From NCBI GenBank assembly GCA_934524985.1, contig CAKSYT010000026.1, positions 1 through 19,518 on the forward strand: a DNA stretch of 19,518 bases, written 5' to 3'. Positions 6,781-14,120 of the stretch are shown one piece after another (position 1 is the stretch's first letter; every line of letters starts with the position of its first letter). The DNA comes from an uncultured Faecalibacterium sp. GTDB lineage: Bacteria; Bacillota; Clostridia; Oscillospirales; Ruminococcaceae. Made by a program: the position numbers and the translations under genes. The notes under the pieces are model-generated. The model had not been told where the DNA came from. It saw only the letters and a list, made by a program, of their open reading frames with translations, and searched no databases.

Positions 6781-7884
6781 TTACATACTCTTCATCTTGG
6801 GGTCCAGCGCCTCGCGCAGGCCGTCCGCCACAAGGTTAAAGCTGAGCATCAGCAGGCTCATGACCACGATGGGCGGGATGATCTGGTAGGGGTGGGTGGT
6901 GAAGCTGTTGTACAGCTCGCTGATCAGAGAACCCAGCGAGCACTGCGGCACCGGGATGCCCAGACCCACAAAGGAGAGGAACGCCTCGGTGAAGATAGCG
7001 GTGGGGATGCTGAACATGACCTGCGTGATGATGGGTCCGATGATGTTGGGCAGCACTTCCTTGAAGATGATGAAGAAGCTGCCTGCGCCCAGCGTGCGGG
7101 ACGCCAGAACGAACTCCTGATCCTTCAGCTTGAGCATCTCGGCGCGGGCAATGCGGCTCATGCCCACCCACTCGGTCAGCATCAGGGCAAAGATGATGGT
7201 CACCATGCCGGGCTGCAATACCAGCAGCAGCAGCGTGACGATGACCAGCCGGGGGATGCCGTTGGCTACTTCCAGAAAGCGCTGCATCACCATATCCACC
7301 CTGCCGCCAAAGTAGCCCGAGATCAGGCCGTAGCTCATGCCGATGACCATATCAATGATGGCCGCAGCCACCGCGATGATCAGGGAGACGCGGGCACCTT
7401 CCCATGTACGGGTCCAGATGTCGCGGCCGTACAGGTCGCTGCCGAACCAGTAGTAGACGTCCAGCTTGTCCTTTTCCTGATAGGCATTGGTCACCTTGGT
7501 GCCGGTGGTGGTGCTCATCTTCTCGCTGCCGTCCAGAATGCCGAACTGCTCAATGCCCGGCACACGGGGGGCAAAGTTTTTCTGGCTCAGATCCTGCCCG
7601 GAGTAGGTGTAGCTGTTCATGCCCGGGCCCAAAACGGCCAGCAGCACGATGACCACGATGAGGACAAGCCCCAGTACGGCGCTCTTTTTGTTGAAAAAGC
7701 GGATGAGCGCTTCCTTCCAGAAGTTCTGCGCCGCAAAGTTGGTATCTACGCTGATCTCATCCTCGTTGTGCTTGAGGGCAAAATCCTTTTCCGCAAAGGT
7801 GTGCTCCGTGTACATTGCATCCACGGCGCTGACAATGGCATCGGCGGTGGATTCGCCGCCCAGCCGGATCGCTTTTTCTGCCAT
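6781..7884 (-). CDS. oppC: Oligopeptide ABC transporter permease OppC
   Basis: The 367-residue permease forms the membrane channel with OppB. It begins with a roughly 60-residue hydrophilic segment, then the first membrane helix (SAVLGLVLIVVIVLLAVLGP). A large extracellular region follows (YYWFGSDLYGRDIWTRTWEG), carrying the GTDxxGRD-like motif of OppC proteins. The binding-protein-dependent transport domain comes next, with the EAA loop EFVLASRTLGAGSFFIIFKE that contacts the ATPases. The protein is longer than typical OppC (about 300 residues) because of the N-terminal segment and an insert near residues 85-135. Its ATG abuts the oppB stop with no spacing. Membrane location is clear; the role of the extension is unknown. 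Confidence 0.92.
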   Translation of the reverse strand: MAEKAIRLGGESTADAIVSAVDAMYTEHTFAEKDFALKHNEDEISVDTNFAAQNFWKEALIRFFNKKSAVLGLVLIVVIVLLAVLGPGMNSYTYSGQDLSQKNFAPRVPGIEQFGILDGSEKMSTTTGTKVTNAYQEKDKLDVYYWFGSDLYGRDIWTRTWEGARVSLIIAVAAAIIDMVIGMSYGLISGYFGGRVDMVMQRFLEVANGIPRLVIVTLLLLVLQPGMVTIIFALMLTEWVGMSRIARAEMLKLKDQEFVLASRTLGAGSFFIIFKEVLPNIIGPIITQVMFSIPTAIFTEAFLSFVGLGIPVPQCSLGSLISELYNSFTTHPYQIIPPIVVMSLLMLSFNLVADGLREALDPKMKSM

Positions 7885-8820
7885 TTAGTCGTCCCCCTTT
7901 GCCAAACGAATGCGCGGGTCGATGATGCCGTACAGCAGGTCAACGACCAGCATGATGCCAATGTACATGGCACTGTAAATAAAGCTCAGGCCAATGACCA
8001 CGTTGTAATCGTTGGACTGGATGGCCGTCACCAGCAGGCTGCCCACGCCGGGGATGGCAAAGATCTTTTCCACCACCAGCGAGCCGGTCATCAGATCCAC
8101 GATCAGCGGTGCCAGCACCGTGATAATGGGGATCAGGGCGTTGCGCAGGGCGTGGCGGAAGATCAGCGCCGGGCCGGAAATGCCCTTGCTCTCGGCCAGC
8201 AGCATATAATCCGAATCCAGCACCTCGATCATCTCACTGCGGGTAAAGCGGGCAATGGACGCCATGGTGAACATGGAAAGCGAAATACTGGGCAGCACGC
8301 TGGAGCCAAAGATGTCCTTGGCGGAAAACAGCATGGGGAACCAGCGGAATTTGAAGCCGAAGGTGTAGCTCAGCGCCAGCGCGAACACATAGGACGGCAC
8401 CGATACGCCGATGACCGAGATGATGGTGGCAATGGTGTCCACCACGGTATCCCGCTTCAAAGCGGCAAGGATGCCCAGCACCAGACCTACGATGGCACCC
8501 AGCGTGACCGCCATGCCGCCCACCTGAATGGAGATGGGCAGACGGGACTGGATGAGCTGGGAGATGGGCGTATTTTTGGAGATATTGTAGCTGACACCCA
8601 GATCGCCCCGGAGCATATTGCCCACATAGCGGAAGAACTGGATATAGATGGGCTGGTCAAGGCCGTACTTTGCGTACAGGGCAGCCCGCATATCGGGCGT
8701 CAGCTTTTCATCATTGAAGGGCGAACCGGGCATCAGCTGCATCAGGATAAACAGCACCAGCAGAATTGCCAGCAGCGTGAACAGCGAGGTCAGGATTCGC
8801 TTGAGCGTATATTTTTTCAC
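7885..8820 (-). CDS. oppB: Oligopeptide ABC transporter permease OppB
   Basis: This is a 311-residue permease with a first helix (ILTSLFTLLAILLVLFILMQ) and the OppB signature LMPGSPF, a conserved region YGLDQPIYIQFFRY, and the EAA loop DYMLLAESKGISGPALIFRH. It forms the translocation pore with OppC. The start is taken as GTG at 8820 (reads VKKYTLKRIL), with AGGGGG ten bases upstream, because OppB proteins begin immediately before the first helix. An ATG further upstream at 8925 would add 35 residues derived from the oppA-oppB spacer hairpin, so it is rejected. The stop directly precedes the oppC ATG. Confidence 0.9.
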   Translation of the reverse strand: MKKYTLKRILTSLFTLLAILLVLFILMQLMPGSPFNDEKLTPDMRAALYAKYGLDQPIYIQFFRYVGNMLRGDLGVSYNISKNTPISQLIQSRLPISIQVGGMAVTLGAIVGLVLGILAALKRDTVVDTIATIISVIGVSVPSYVFALALSYTFGFKFRWFPMLFSAKDIFGSSVLPSISLSMFTMASIARFTRSEMIEVLDSDYMLLAESKGISGPALIFRHALRNALIPIITVLAPLIVDLMTGSLVVEKIFAIPGVGSLLVTAIQSNDYNVVIGLSFIYSAMYIGIMLVVDLLYGIIDPRIRLAKGDD

Positions 8821-8890
8821 GTCGGGTGGACCCCCTTTTTCCTTCCGGGAACTCGCGGTCAGTCGTTCGTCTGCCGCGGACAGGCACAAT

Positions 8891-8931
8891 GCCAAAAAGG
8901 CGCACAGTGGCTCTTTGCGGGCCACTGTGCG
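8891..8931 (-). terminator. Attenuating terminator between oppA and oppB
   Basis: CGCACAGTGGC (8901-8911) pairs perfectly with GCCACTGTGCG (8921-8931) around a 9-base loop. Read leftward, the stem is followed by CCTTTTTGG. It sits just after the oppA stop. Partial termination here would give more binding protein than membrane subunits, as is common in opp-type operons. Confidence 0.75.
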
Positions 8932-8956
8932 GCCTTGTTCAGTGTGCTTTCAGTTT

Positions 8957-10660
8957 TTACTCGCTCTTAGCAGCGTTCTTGTACACGCGGTTCAGTGCCA
9001 CGGGGTGGAAATCCACACCGGTAACGGCAGAGGAAACCATCTCGGCATTGCACTGGCCGTACAGGGGGAAGATGACCGCCTGCTCCAGAACGATCTGCTC
9101 TGCCTCGTACAGGGCAGCCCAGCGGCCCTCGGGGTCGGTGCACAGATCGCCGGTGGTGCACTCGTCAATGATGGCATCGTAGTCGGCATCGCTCCACAGA
9201 CCGTAGTTGTTGGAGTTGCCGGTCACCCACATACCCAGATAGGTCATGGGATCGGCGTAGTCGGGTCCCCAGCGGGTGAGGGCGACTTCAAAGTTGCCGT
9301 CCTGCATATCCTGCACGCGCTGCTTCTTGGGCTCCACGGTCAGGTTCAGGGTAAAGCCTGCCAGCGTGGTCTCCAGCTGCTCCTTGACGACCTGTGCCAC
9401 CTTCTGGGGAGCATCGTCGGCATCGACGATCATGGTGAAGGAGAAGGAATCCTTGCCCAGCTCAGCCTTGGCCTGCTCGTAGTACTCCTTGGCCTTGTCG
9501 GCGTCATAGGCGCAGAACTCTGCAAACTTGGTCTGGTCGGCGCTGAAGTCGCTGCCGTCAGGGCCGGTAGCGAACTGCGGCGGAACGGCGGTGTAGCAGG
9601 GTGCAGAGCCATCCTTCAGCACGTCTCCGGTAATGGCGTCACGATCCAGTGCAAAGGTGATGGCCTTGCGCAGGTTCTCGTTGGCCAGATCCGGCACGCT
9701 GCTGATGTTGGGGCTGATGTACCACAGGTAACCGGCACCCACGCTGGTAAATTCGGGATCGTCCTTGACCTGATCCACCTGCTCGCCGTTCAGCAGGGTC
9801 ATATCCAGAGCACCGGTCTGGTAGCTCATCAGTGCCTGCTGGCTGTCCTTGATGACCTGATAGGCCAGACCATCCAGAGCGATCTTGGCGGCATCGTAGT
9901 AATCAGGGTTCTTTTCCAGCGTAAAGGCGGTTGCAGCGGGCTGGTAGTCGGTCAGCTTGAACGCACCGTTGGACAGCACCGTGTCGGGGCTGGTGCCGAA
10001 GGTGTCCTTGCAGGTGTTGTAGAACGCCTCGTTGACCGGATAGAAGGTGGGGAAGTACATCAGGCTCAGGAAGTAGCTGACGGGAACGTTCAGCTGGACT
10101 TCCAGCGTCTTGTCATCCACGGCAGTCACGCCCAGATCGGTGACGGGCTTTTCGCCTGCAATGATCTCGGCGGCGTTGACCACCTGACCGATATCTGAAA
10201 GCATATAGGAATACTCGGAAGCGGTGGCGGGGTCCACAGCGCGCTGCCAGCCGAACACGAAGTCGGCAGCGGTGACGGCCTCACCGTTGGACCACTTGGC
10301 ATCGCGCAGGTGGAAGGTGTAGGTCTTGCCGTCCTCGCTGATGTCGTAGGTCTCGGCAATGGCGGGAACGGCTGCGCCGTCTGCATCCATCTGCATCAGA
10401 CCGTCGGTGTAGTCTGCGATGACCTCAAAGGAGGTGCCGTCGGTGGCTACCTGCGGGTCCAGCGACTGGACCTCGGTCTCCAGCATGATGTTCAGGGTGC
10501 CGCCCTGTGCAGTGCCAGCTGCAGAGGAGGCAGTGCCGGAAGCGGAGGAAGCCGCCACCGAGCTGGAAGAGCCGCCGCAGGCCGTCAGAGCCAGCGCAGC
10601 GGAGGTAGCACCGGCAGCTGCCAGGAAGCTGCGGCGCGAAATACGACGATCGAATCTCAT
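8957..10660 (-). CDS. oppA: Oligopeptide-binding lipoprotein OppA (SBP family 5)
   Basis: The 567-residue solute-binding protein captures peptides outside the membrane and delivers them to OppBC. The start at 10660 (MRFDRRISRRSFLAAAG) has AGAGGGG nearby; an upstream ATG at 10702 lies within a leader hairpin and is rejected. The signal peptide combines a twin-arginine motif SRRSFLAA (8-15) with the lipobox LTAC (Cys28), so it may be a Tat-exported lipoprotein. A Ser/Ala-rich linker (about 30-52) leads into the SBP_bac_5 domain, with GGTLNIMLETEVQSLDPQVA at its start, the conserved YTFHLRDAKWSNGEAVTAAD and DPMTYLGMW near the end. First gene of the operon, followed by the attenuator. Other family members bind dipeptides or nickel, so the exact ligand is open. 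Confidence 0.93.
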   Translation of the reverse strand: MRFDRRISRRSFLAAAGATSAALALTACGGSSSSVAASSASGTASSAAGTAQGGTLNIMLETEVQSLDPQVATDGTSFEVIADYTDGLMQMDADGAAVPAIAETYDISEDGKTYTFHLRDAKWSNGEAVTAADFVFGWQRAVDPATASEYSYMLSDIGQVVNAAEIIAGEKPVTDLGVTAVDDKTLEVQLNVPVSYFLSLMYFPTFYPVNEAFYNTCKDTFGTSPDTVLSNGAFKLTDYQPAATAFTLEKNPDYYDAAKIALDGLAYQVIKDSQQALMSYQTGALDMTLLNGEQVDQVKDDPEFTSVGAGYLWYISPNISSVPDLANENLRKAITFALDRDAITGDVLKDGSAPCYTAVPPQFATGPDGSDFSADQTKFAEFCAYDADKAKEYYEQAKAELGKDSFSFTMIVDADDAPQKVAQVVKEQLETTLAGFTLNLTVEPKKQRVQDMQDGNFEVALTRWGPDYADPMTYLGMWVTGNSNNYGLWSDADYDAIIDECTTGDLCTDPEGRWAALYEAEQIVLEQAVIFPLYGQCNAEMVSSAVTGVDFHPVALNRVYKNAAKSE

Positions 10661-10681
10661 AGATGTTTCCCCTCTCTTTAC

Positions 10682-10772
10682 CGCTTTAGTTTTATACTCC
10701 ACTAAAGCGTTACGTTCTGAAAATACACAAGGGAAGTCCGTTCCTCCTTCTGGAACTATGCACGCCCTTGTG
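10682..10772 (-). promoter_or_regulatory. Structured 5' leader of the opp operon
   Basis: The leader between the promoter and oppA contains two hairpins. One is CGCTTTAGT (10682-10690) with ACTAAAGCG (10701-10709), a perfect 9-bp stem. The other is CACAAGGG (10726-10733) with CCCTTGTG (10765-10772), enclosing GTTCC (10740-10744) and GGAAC (10752-10756). The first lies about 20 bases before the oppA start codon. No known riboswitch consensus was recognised. They may be protein operators or mRNA-stabilising elements. Confidence 0.5.
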
Positions 10773-10782
10773 CTATGGCGGC

Positions 10783-10811
10783 ATTATACCGCTCCTTTCC
10801 GCAAAAGAAAA
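10783..10811 (-). promoter_or_regulatory. Probable opp operon promoter
   Basis: Read leftward, a consensus -10 TATAAT (10783-10788) is preceded at 17 bp by TTTTCT (10806-10811), a weak -35. The transcript would have an untranslated leader of about 115 bases. The weak -35 suggests an activator or other control. The AT-rich stretch 10812-11096 upstream shows no gene on either strand. Confidence 0.5.
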
Positions 10812-11096
10812 GGGGTTTTGCAAAATTTGTCCGCCGTATGCGTTCATTTCTGCGGTTTGTCTAACGTAACGCCCAAAAATTCCCCCGATTTTTGTACAAT
10901 TTCATTTCATGAGCATATTTCACTTTTAAACAAATAAACTTGAAAAATCGTGATTTCTCTATTTTATGCCTTGATTTTTTGCACTTCTTTTTGTTTTATA
11001 AATTCAATTGCTCGTTTTTCTTTTAGATATGAAACGCAGGCAAAACTCAGGTTTTCATTTCGTTGCTGTCCTTGTGCAGAGGACAGTTGTCGGGAC

Positions 11097-11133
11097 AAAA
11101 AAAGCCGCCGCACAAAGCACTGTGCGGCGGCTT
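11097..11133 (-). terminator. Terminator of the transketolase operon
   Basis: AAGCCGCCGCACA (11102-11114) pairs perfectly with TGTGCGGCGGCTT (11121-11133) around AAGCAC. On the minus strand the stem is followed by seven T. It lies 33 bp past the transketolase stop and isolates that operon from opp. Confidence 0.9.
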
Positions 11134-11165
11134 CAAAAATCGAACGCGTATTGCTAGAAAAACGC

Positions 11166-12113
11166 TTACTTGCCCAGCATCTCGTGGGCGGTCTTGCAGA
11201 TGGTGGCAGCGTCCAGACCGTACTTCTTCAGCAGGTCCCATGCGGGGCCGGAGCAGCCGAACACGTCCTGCACGCCCACGCGGCGCACGGGGGTGGGCTG
11301 CTTCTCGCTCAGGACAGCGCAGACCGCTTCGCCCAGACCGCCGATGACGTTGTGCTCCTCGGCGGTGATGACCTTGCCGCACTCCTTGGCAGCCTTGAGG
11401 ACGATCTCCTCGTCCAGGGGCTTGATGGTGTGGATGTTGATGACCCGGGCGTGGATGCCCTCGGCAGCCAGCTGCTCGGCAGCCATGCGGGCTTCGTTGA
11501 CCATCAGGCCGGTGGCGATGATGGCAATATCGTTGCCCTCGGTCAGCTGCTCGCCCTTGCCCAGCTCAAAGTGGTAGTTGGCCTCATCGTGGAACACCGG
11601 CACAGCCAGACGGCCGAAGCGCAGGTAGACGGGGCCCTCCATGGCGTAGGCGGCGCGCACAGCGGCGCGTGCCTCGATATCATCGGCGGGGCAGATGACG
11701 GTCATGCCGGGGATGCTGCGCATCAGAGCAAAGTCCTCGCAGCACTGGTGGGAAGCGCCGTCCTCGCCCACGGAGATGCCGCCGTGGGTGGCGCCGATCT
11801 TCACGTTCAGGTGGGGGTAGCCCACAGAGTTGCGCACCTGCTCGAAGGCACGGCCGGCTGCGAACATGGCAAAGCTGGAAACAAAGGGCACATAGCCCAT
11901 GGCGGCCAGACCTGCTGCCACGCCTACCATGTTGCCCTCGGCGATGCCGCAGTCAAAGTGACGGTCCGGGTATGCCTTCTGGAACATGCCGGTCTTGGTA
12001 GCGGCGGCCAGATCGGCGTCCAGCACCACCAGATCATCGTGGCCTTCCGCTGCCAGCTCCTTCAGGGTGTTGCCGTAGCTGTCGCGGGTCGCGATCTTTT
12101 TCACGTCTGCCAT
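11166..12113 (-). CDS. Transketolase C-terminal subunit
   Basis: This 315-residue protein is the second half of a split transketolase, with the pyrimidine-binding and C-terminal domains. Transketolase moves two-carbon ketol units between sugar phosphates in the non-oxidative pentose phosphate pathway, using thiamine diphosphate. Residues GIAEGNMVGVAAGLA (56-70) contain Glu59, the glutamate that activates the cofactor. Further family blocks are FVSSFAMFAAGRAFEQVRNS, GISVGEDGASHQCCEDFALM and the C-terminal EEHNVIGGLGEAV. The start at 12113 (MADVKKIATRD) has AGGAGGAG upstream, inside the partner gene, and lies one base after its stop, so the two are coupled. An ATG at 12143 would overlap the partner gene and is rejected. 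Split transketolases are common in Firmicutes; a 1-deoxyxylulose-5-phosphate synthase is unlikely because that is a single chain. Confidence 0.9.
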   Translation of the reverse strand: MADVKKIATRDSYGNTLKELAAEGHDDLVVLDADLAAATKTGMFQKAYPDRHFDCGIAEGNMVGVAAGLAAMGYVPFVSSFAMFAAGRAFEQVRNSVGYPHLNVKIGATHGGISVGEDGASHQCCEDFALMRSIPGMTVICPADDIEARAAVRAAYAMEGPVYLRFGRLAVPVFHDEANYHFELGKGEQLTEGNDIAIIATGLMVNEARMAAEQLAAEGIHARVINIHTIKPLDEEIVLKAAKECGKVITAEEHNVIGGLGEAVCAVLSEKQPTPVRRVGVQDVFGCSGPAWDLLKKYGLDAATICKTAHEMLGK

Positions 12114-12114
12114 C

Positions 12115-12966
12115 TCAGTTCTCCTCCTGTTCCAGCGCGGCATAGGCGGCGTTCAGCTCGTTCATGGCCACCTGATACTCTTCGTCATTGGGGCCCTTGC
12201 CGTGCCATGCAACGGAATTGGTCATATAGGAAACGCCGGTGCCCTTGACCGTATCCAGAATGATGCAGGTGGGCTTTTCGGTCTCGGCGTGGAAAGCCTG
12301 CACGGCGCTCTCGATCTGGTCAAAGTCGTGGCCGTTGATGGTGACCACGTTGAAGTTGAAGGCGCGCAGCTTATCCTCCAGCGGGGCGCTGTTCATGACA
12401 GTCTCGGTGGTGCCGTCGATCTGCAGATGGTTGCGATCCAGCATCACGCACAGGTTCGAAAGGCCGTAGTGGGCGGCAAACATAAAGGCCTCCCAGCATT
12501 CGCCCTCTTCCACCTCGCCGTCGCCCAGAATGGCGTAAACGTTCACGGCAGAACCGGCGTGCTTTGCGCCCAGCGCCATGCCGCAGGCAGCAGAGATGCC
12601 CTGACCCAGACTGCCGGTGGACATATCCACGCCGGGCACGCTGTTCATGTTGGGGTGGCCCTGCAGGCGGCTGCCGATCTTGCGCAGGGTCTTGAGCTCT
12701 TCCACCGGGAAGAAGCCCCGCTCTGCCAGCGCTGCGTACAGCGCCGGGGCGGCATGACCCTTGGACAGCACCAGACGGTCGCGGTTCGCCATCTTGGGCT
12801 GGGCAGGGTCTACGTTCAGTTCCTTAAAGTACAGATAAGACAGCACGTCTGCAATGCTCAGACTGCCGCCCGGATGACCACAGCCTGCACTGTGGGTCCC
12901 TTCGATCACGCCCATGCGGATGTGGCAGGCGTGCTTTTTCAGGGTAAGTTTTTCAGCATTTGTCAT
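12115..12966 (-). CDS. Transketolase N-terminal subunit
   Basis: The 283-residue partner carries the diphosphate-binding domain. GHPGGSLSIADVLSYLYF (30-47) and the thiamine diphosphate/Mg motif from GDGEVEEGECWEA (148-160) to LDRN (Asn179) are intact, as is the conserved SKGHAAPALYA. It needs the C-terminal subunit encoded next for a complete active site. The start has GGGAGG six to ten bases upstream. It is first in a two-gene operon read from the promoter at 13067-13095. The product links glycolytic and pentose phosphates, making ribose and erythrose phosphates for nucleotides and aromatic amino acids. Confidence 0.92.
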   Translation of the reverse strand: MTNAEKLTLKKHACHIRMGVIEGTHSAGCGHPGGSLSIADVLSYLYFKELNVDPAQPKMANRDRLVLSKGHAAPALYAALAERGFFPVEELKTLRKIGSRLQGHPNMNSVPGVDMSTGSLGQGISAACGMALGAKHAGSAVNVYAILGDGEVEEGECWEAFMFAAHYGLSNLCVMLDRNHLQIDGTTETVMNSAPLEDKLRAFNFNVVTINGHDFDQIESAVQAFHAETEKPTCIILDTVKGTGVSYMTNSVAWHGKGPNDEEYQVAMNELNAAYAALEQEEN

Positions 12967-13066
12967 GATGGTCCTCCCGTATGAACCTCAGAATTCATGC
13001 GCTCAAAAAAGCCTCTCGTCAGCGCCCCGGCGTCAAGACTGCCGCAGCGCGCTTTTTTTCGATTTT

Positions 13067-13095
13067 ATATTATCCATTCTGCGCAAAAAGGTCAA
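13067..13095 (-). promoter_or_regulatory. Transketolase operon promoter
   Basis: On the minus strand, -35 TTGACC (13090-13095) and -10 TAATAT (13067-13072) are separated by exactly 17 bp. The transcript would have a leader of about 95 bases, which is GC-rich in part but shows no clear terminator. It is divergent from the ECF promoter about 90 bp away. Confidence 0.7.
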
Positions 13096-13181
13096 GCTTC
13101 TTCCAGCAAAATGTACAGCCCCGGGGAAATTTTTTTGCGAACAGACCGATTTTTGTCTATTTTGCAGACATCCCGCCCCGC

Positions 13182-13210
13182 TTGACAGGGGCAAAATGGT
13201 TTGTTATACT
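13182..13210 (+). promoter_or_regulatory. Strong promoter of the ECF S-component gene
   Basis: A perfect -35 TTGACA (13182-13187) and a -10 TATACT (13205-13210) are separated by 17 bp. Transcription should begin near 13217, about 163 bases before the start codon, leaving room for the structured leader that follows. Confidence 0.85.
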
Positions 13211-13220
13211 TTTGACCATC

Positions 13221-13357
13221 GTTCCGGCAGGAAGCCGAACACGGGCGGGCAGCAGCCTGCCGCTTTCCCCCGCAAGCAATATTTTTTTAAAACAGACGCC
13301 ACGAAGGGGTCTGCCTTTGGCATGGAGTGCCGGGGCAGGCTCCTTTTTATATTGCGG
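13221..13357 (+). promoter_or_regulatory. Riboswitch-like leader with competing terminator
   Basis: Two hairpins open the leader: GTTcCGGC (13221-13228) with GCCGAAC (13234-13240), loop AGGAA, and GGCGGGC (13244-13250) with GCCTGCC (13255-13261), loop AGCA. CAGAC (13293-13297) can pair with GTCTG (13309-13313). The same bases can instead form GTCTGCC (13309-13315) with GGCAGGC (13334-13340), with an inner GGCA/TGCC and a following CCTTTTTAT, an intrinsic terminator. GCAATAT (13276-13282) and ATATTGC (13349-13355) may close the whole. Competing helices behind a strong promoter and before a vitamin-type transporter gene are typical of a riboswitch. I found no TPP, FMN, cobalamin, THF or preQ1 consensus, so the ligand is unknown. 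Confidence 0.6.
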
Positions 13358-13378
13358 CTGAAAAAAGGAGGAACCCTT

Positions 13379-13915
13379 ATGAAAACCAAAACCACCCAGA
13401 CCGTGCGGCAGCTGGTGCTGGCCGCCCTGTTTTTAGCGCTGGCCTTTGTGCTGCCCCTGCTCACCGGTCAGGTGCCCAAGGTGGGCAATATGCTCTGCCC
13501 GATGCACTTCCCGGTGCTGCTGTGCGGCTTTGTGCTGGGCGGCCCGTGGGGGCTGGCTGTGGGCTTTGCCGCCCCGCTGCTGCGCTCGGTGCTGTTCGGC
13601 ATGCCGCCCATGTTCCCGGTTGCCATCTCCATGGCCTTTGAACTGGCCACCTACGGGCTGGTGTCCGGGCTGCTGTGGCGCAGGGCAAAGCACAGCCTGC
13701 CCGCGCTCTACGCCGTGCTGCTGACCGCTATGGTGTCCGGGCGCATCGTGTGGGGCATCGTGCGCTTTGTGCTGGCCGGGCTGACCGGCGGCAGCTTCCC
13801 CTTCAGCGCCTTTTTGTCCGGGGCACTGTTCACCGCCGTGCCGGGCATCGCGGCGCAGCTGGTGCTCATCCCGTTGCTGCTCACCGCCCTGCAGAAGGCC
13901 GGGTTTGCGGACTGA
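13379..13915 (+). CDS. ECF transporter S component (substrate unknown)
   Basis: This 178-residue membrane protein has about six hydrophobic helices and resembles ECF_trnsprt-type S components, which bind a vitamin or related micronutrient and use a shared energising module (EcfA, EcfA', EcfT) encoded elsewhere. The segment GNMLCPMHFPVLLCGFVLGG followed by PWGLAVGFAAPLLRS and LFGMPPMFPVAISMAFELAT is a pattern common in such proteins of Clostridia. AGGAGG lies seven bases before the ATG. It is alone in its transcript, which suits an S component sharing a group II module. The structured leader upstream suggests control by its own substrate. The sequence does not allow assignment to folate, pantothenate, queuosine precursor, pyridoxine or another vitamin. 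Confidence 0.82.
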   Translation: MKTKTTQTVRQLVLAALFLALAFVLPLLTGQVPKVGNMLCPMHFPVLLCGFVLGGPWGLAVGFAAPLLRSVLFGMPPMFPVAISMAFELATYGLVSGLLWRRAKHSLPALYAVLLTAMVSGRIVWGIVRFVLAGLTGGSFPFSAFLSGALFTAVPGIAAQLVLIPLLLTALQKAGFAD

Positions 13916-14013
13916 CCCCCTGCGCGCACCCTTTGTGCAAAAAAACGATACTTCAACCGGATTTTAAGGCATTTTTTCCAAAAGAAACGGAAAACCGGAA
14001 AAATTGTGCCGTT

Positions 14014-14042
14014 TTGTGGCTTTCCGTTGGCAAATGTGATAA
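14014..14042 (+). promoter_or_regulatory. Tentative nagB promoter
   Basis: TTGTGG (14014-14019) and TGATAA (14037-14042) are 17 bp apart, a moderate match to sigma-A consensus. It would start a transcript just ahead of the hairpin at 14058-14082. No clear terminator was seen after the ECF gene, so readthrough into nagB is also possible. Confidence 0.4.
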
Positions 14043-14057
14043 ACTTGGACTAGATGC

Positions 14058-14082
14058 GGGCGTGTGCTGCTGTGCACCGCCC
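14058..14082 (+). promoter_or_regulatory. Leader hairpin before nagB
   Basis: GGGCG (14058-14062) pairs with CGCCC (14078-14082), and GTGC (14064-14067) with GCAC (14074-14077), around a TGCTGT loop. It lies directly before an AAGGAG ribosome site. It may protect the mRNA or affect access to that site. Confidence 0.4.
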
Positions 14083-14093
14083 ACAAGGAGTAA

Positions 14094-14120
14094 ATGAAGA
14101 AGAGAGGTCGTTTATCGTGA
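14094..14120 (+). CDS. Possible 8-residue leader peptide overlapping nagB
   Basis: ATG at 14094 reads MKKRGRLS and stops at TGA 14118-14120, which overlaps the nagB GTG start in the sequence GTGA. AAGGAG (14085-14090) is only three bases upstream, closer than usual. If translated, termination would deliver ribosomes to the weak GTG start, a known form of translational coupling. The evidence is positional only, and it may be chance. Confidence 0.3.
   Translation: MKKRGRLS

Noticed and set aside
4782..6839. Open plus-strand frame of 685 codons opposite oppF and oppD
   Set aside because: It lies antisense to two ABC ATPase genes with all motifs. Its product shows no family pattern and is rich in His, Gly and Val, as expected for the reverse of such genes in GC-rich DNA.
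6547..8970. Open plus-strand frame of 807 codons opposite oppC and oppB
   Set aside because: It is a shadow of the permease genes. The His/Gln/Asp-rich product and lack of a ribosome site argue against coding.
13221..13357. Assignment of the ECF leader to a preQ1, THF, TPP or cobalamin riboswitch
   Set aside because: GCCAC at 13298 hints at a cobalamin core and the gene type fits several classes, but the other consensus blocks of each class are missing on reading, so no name is given.
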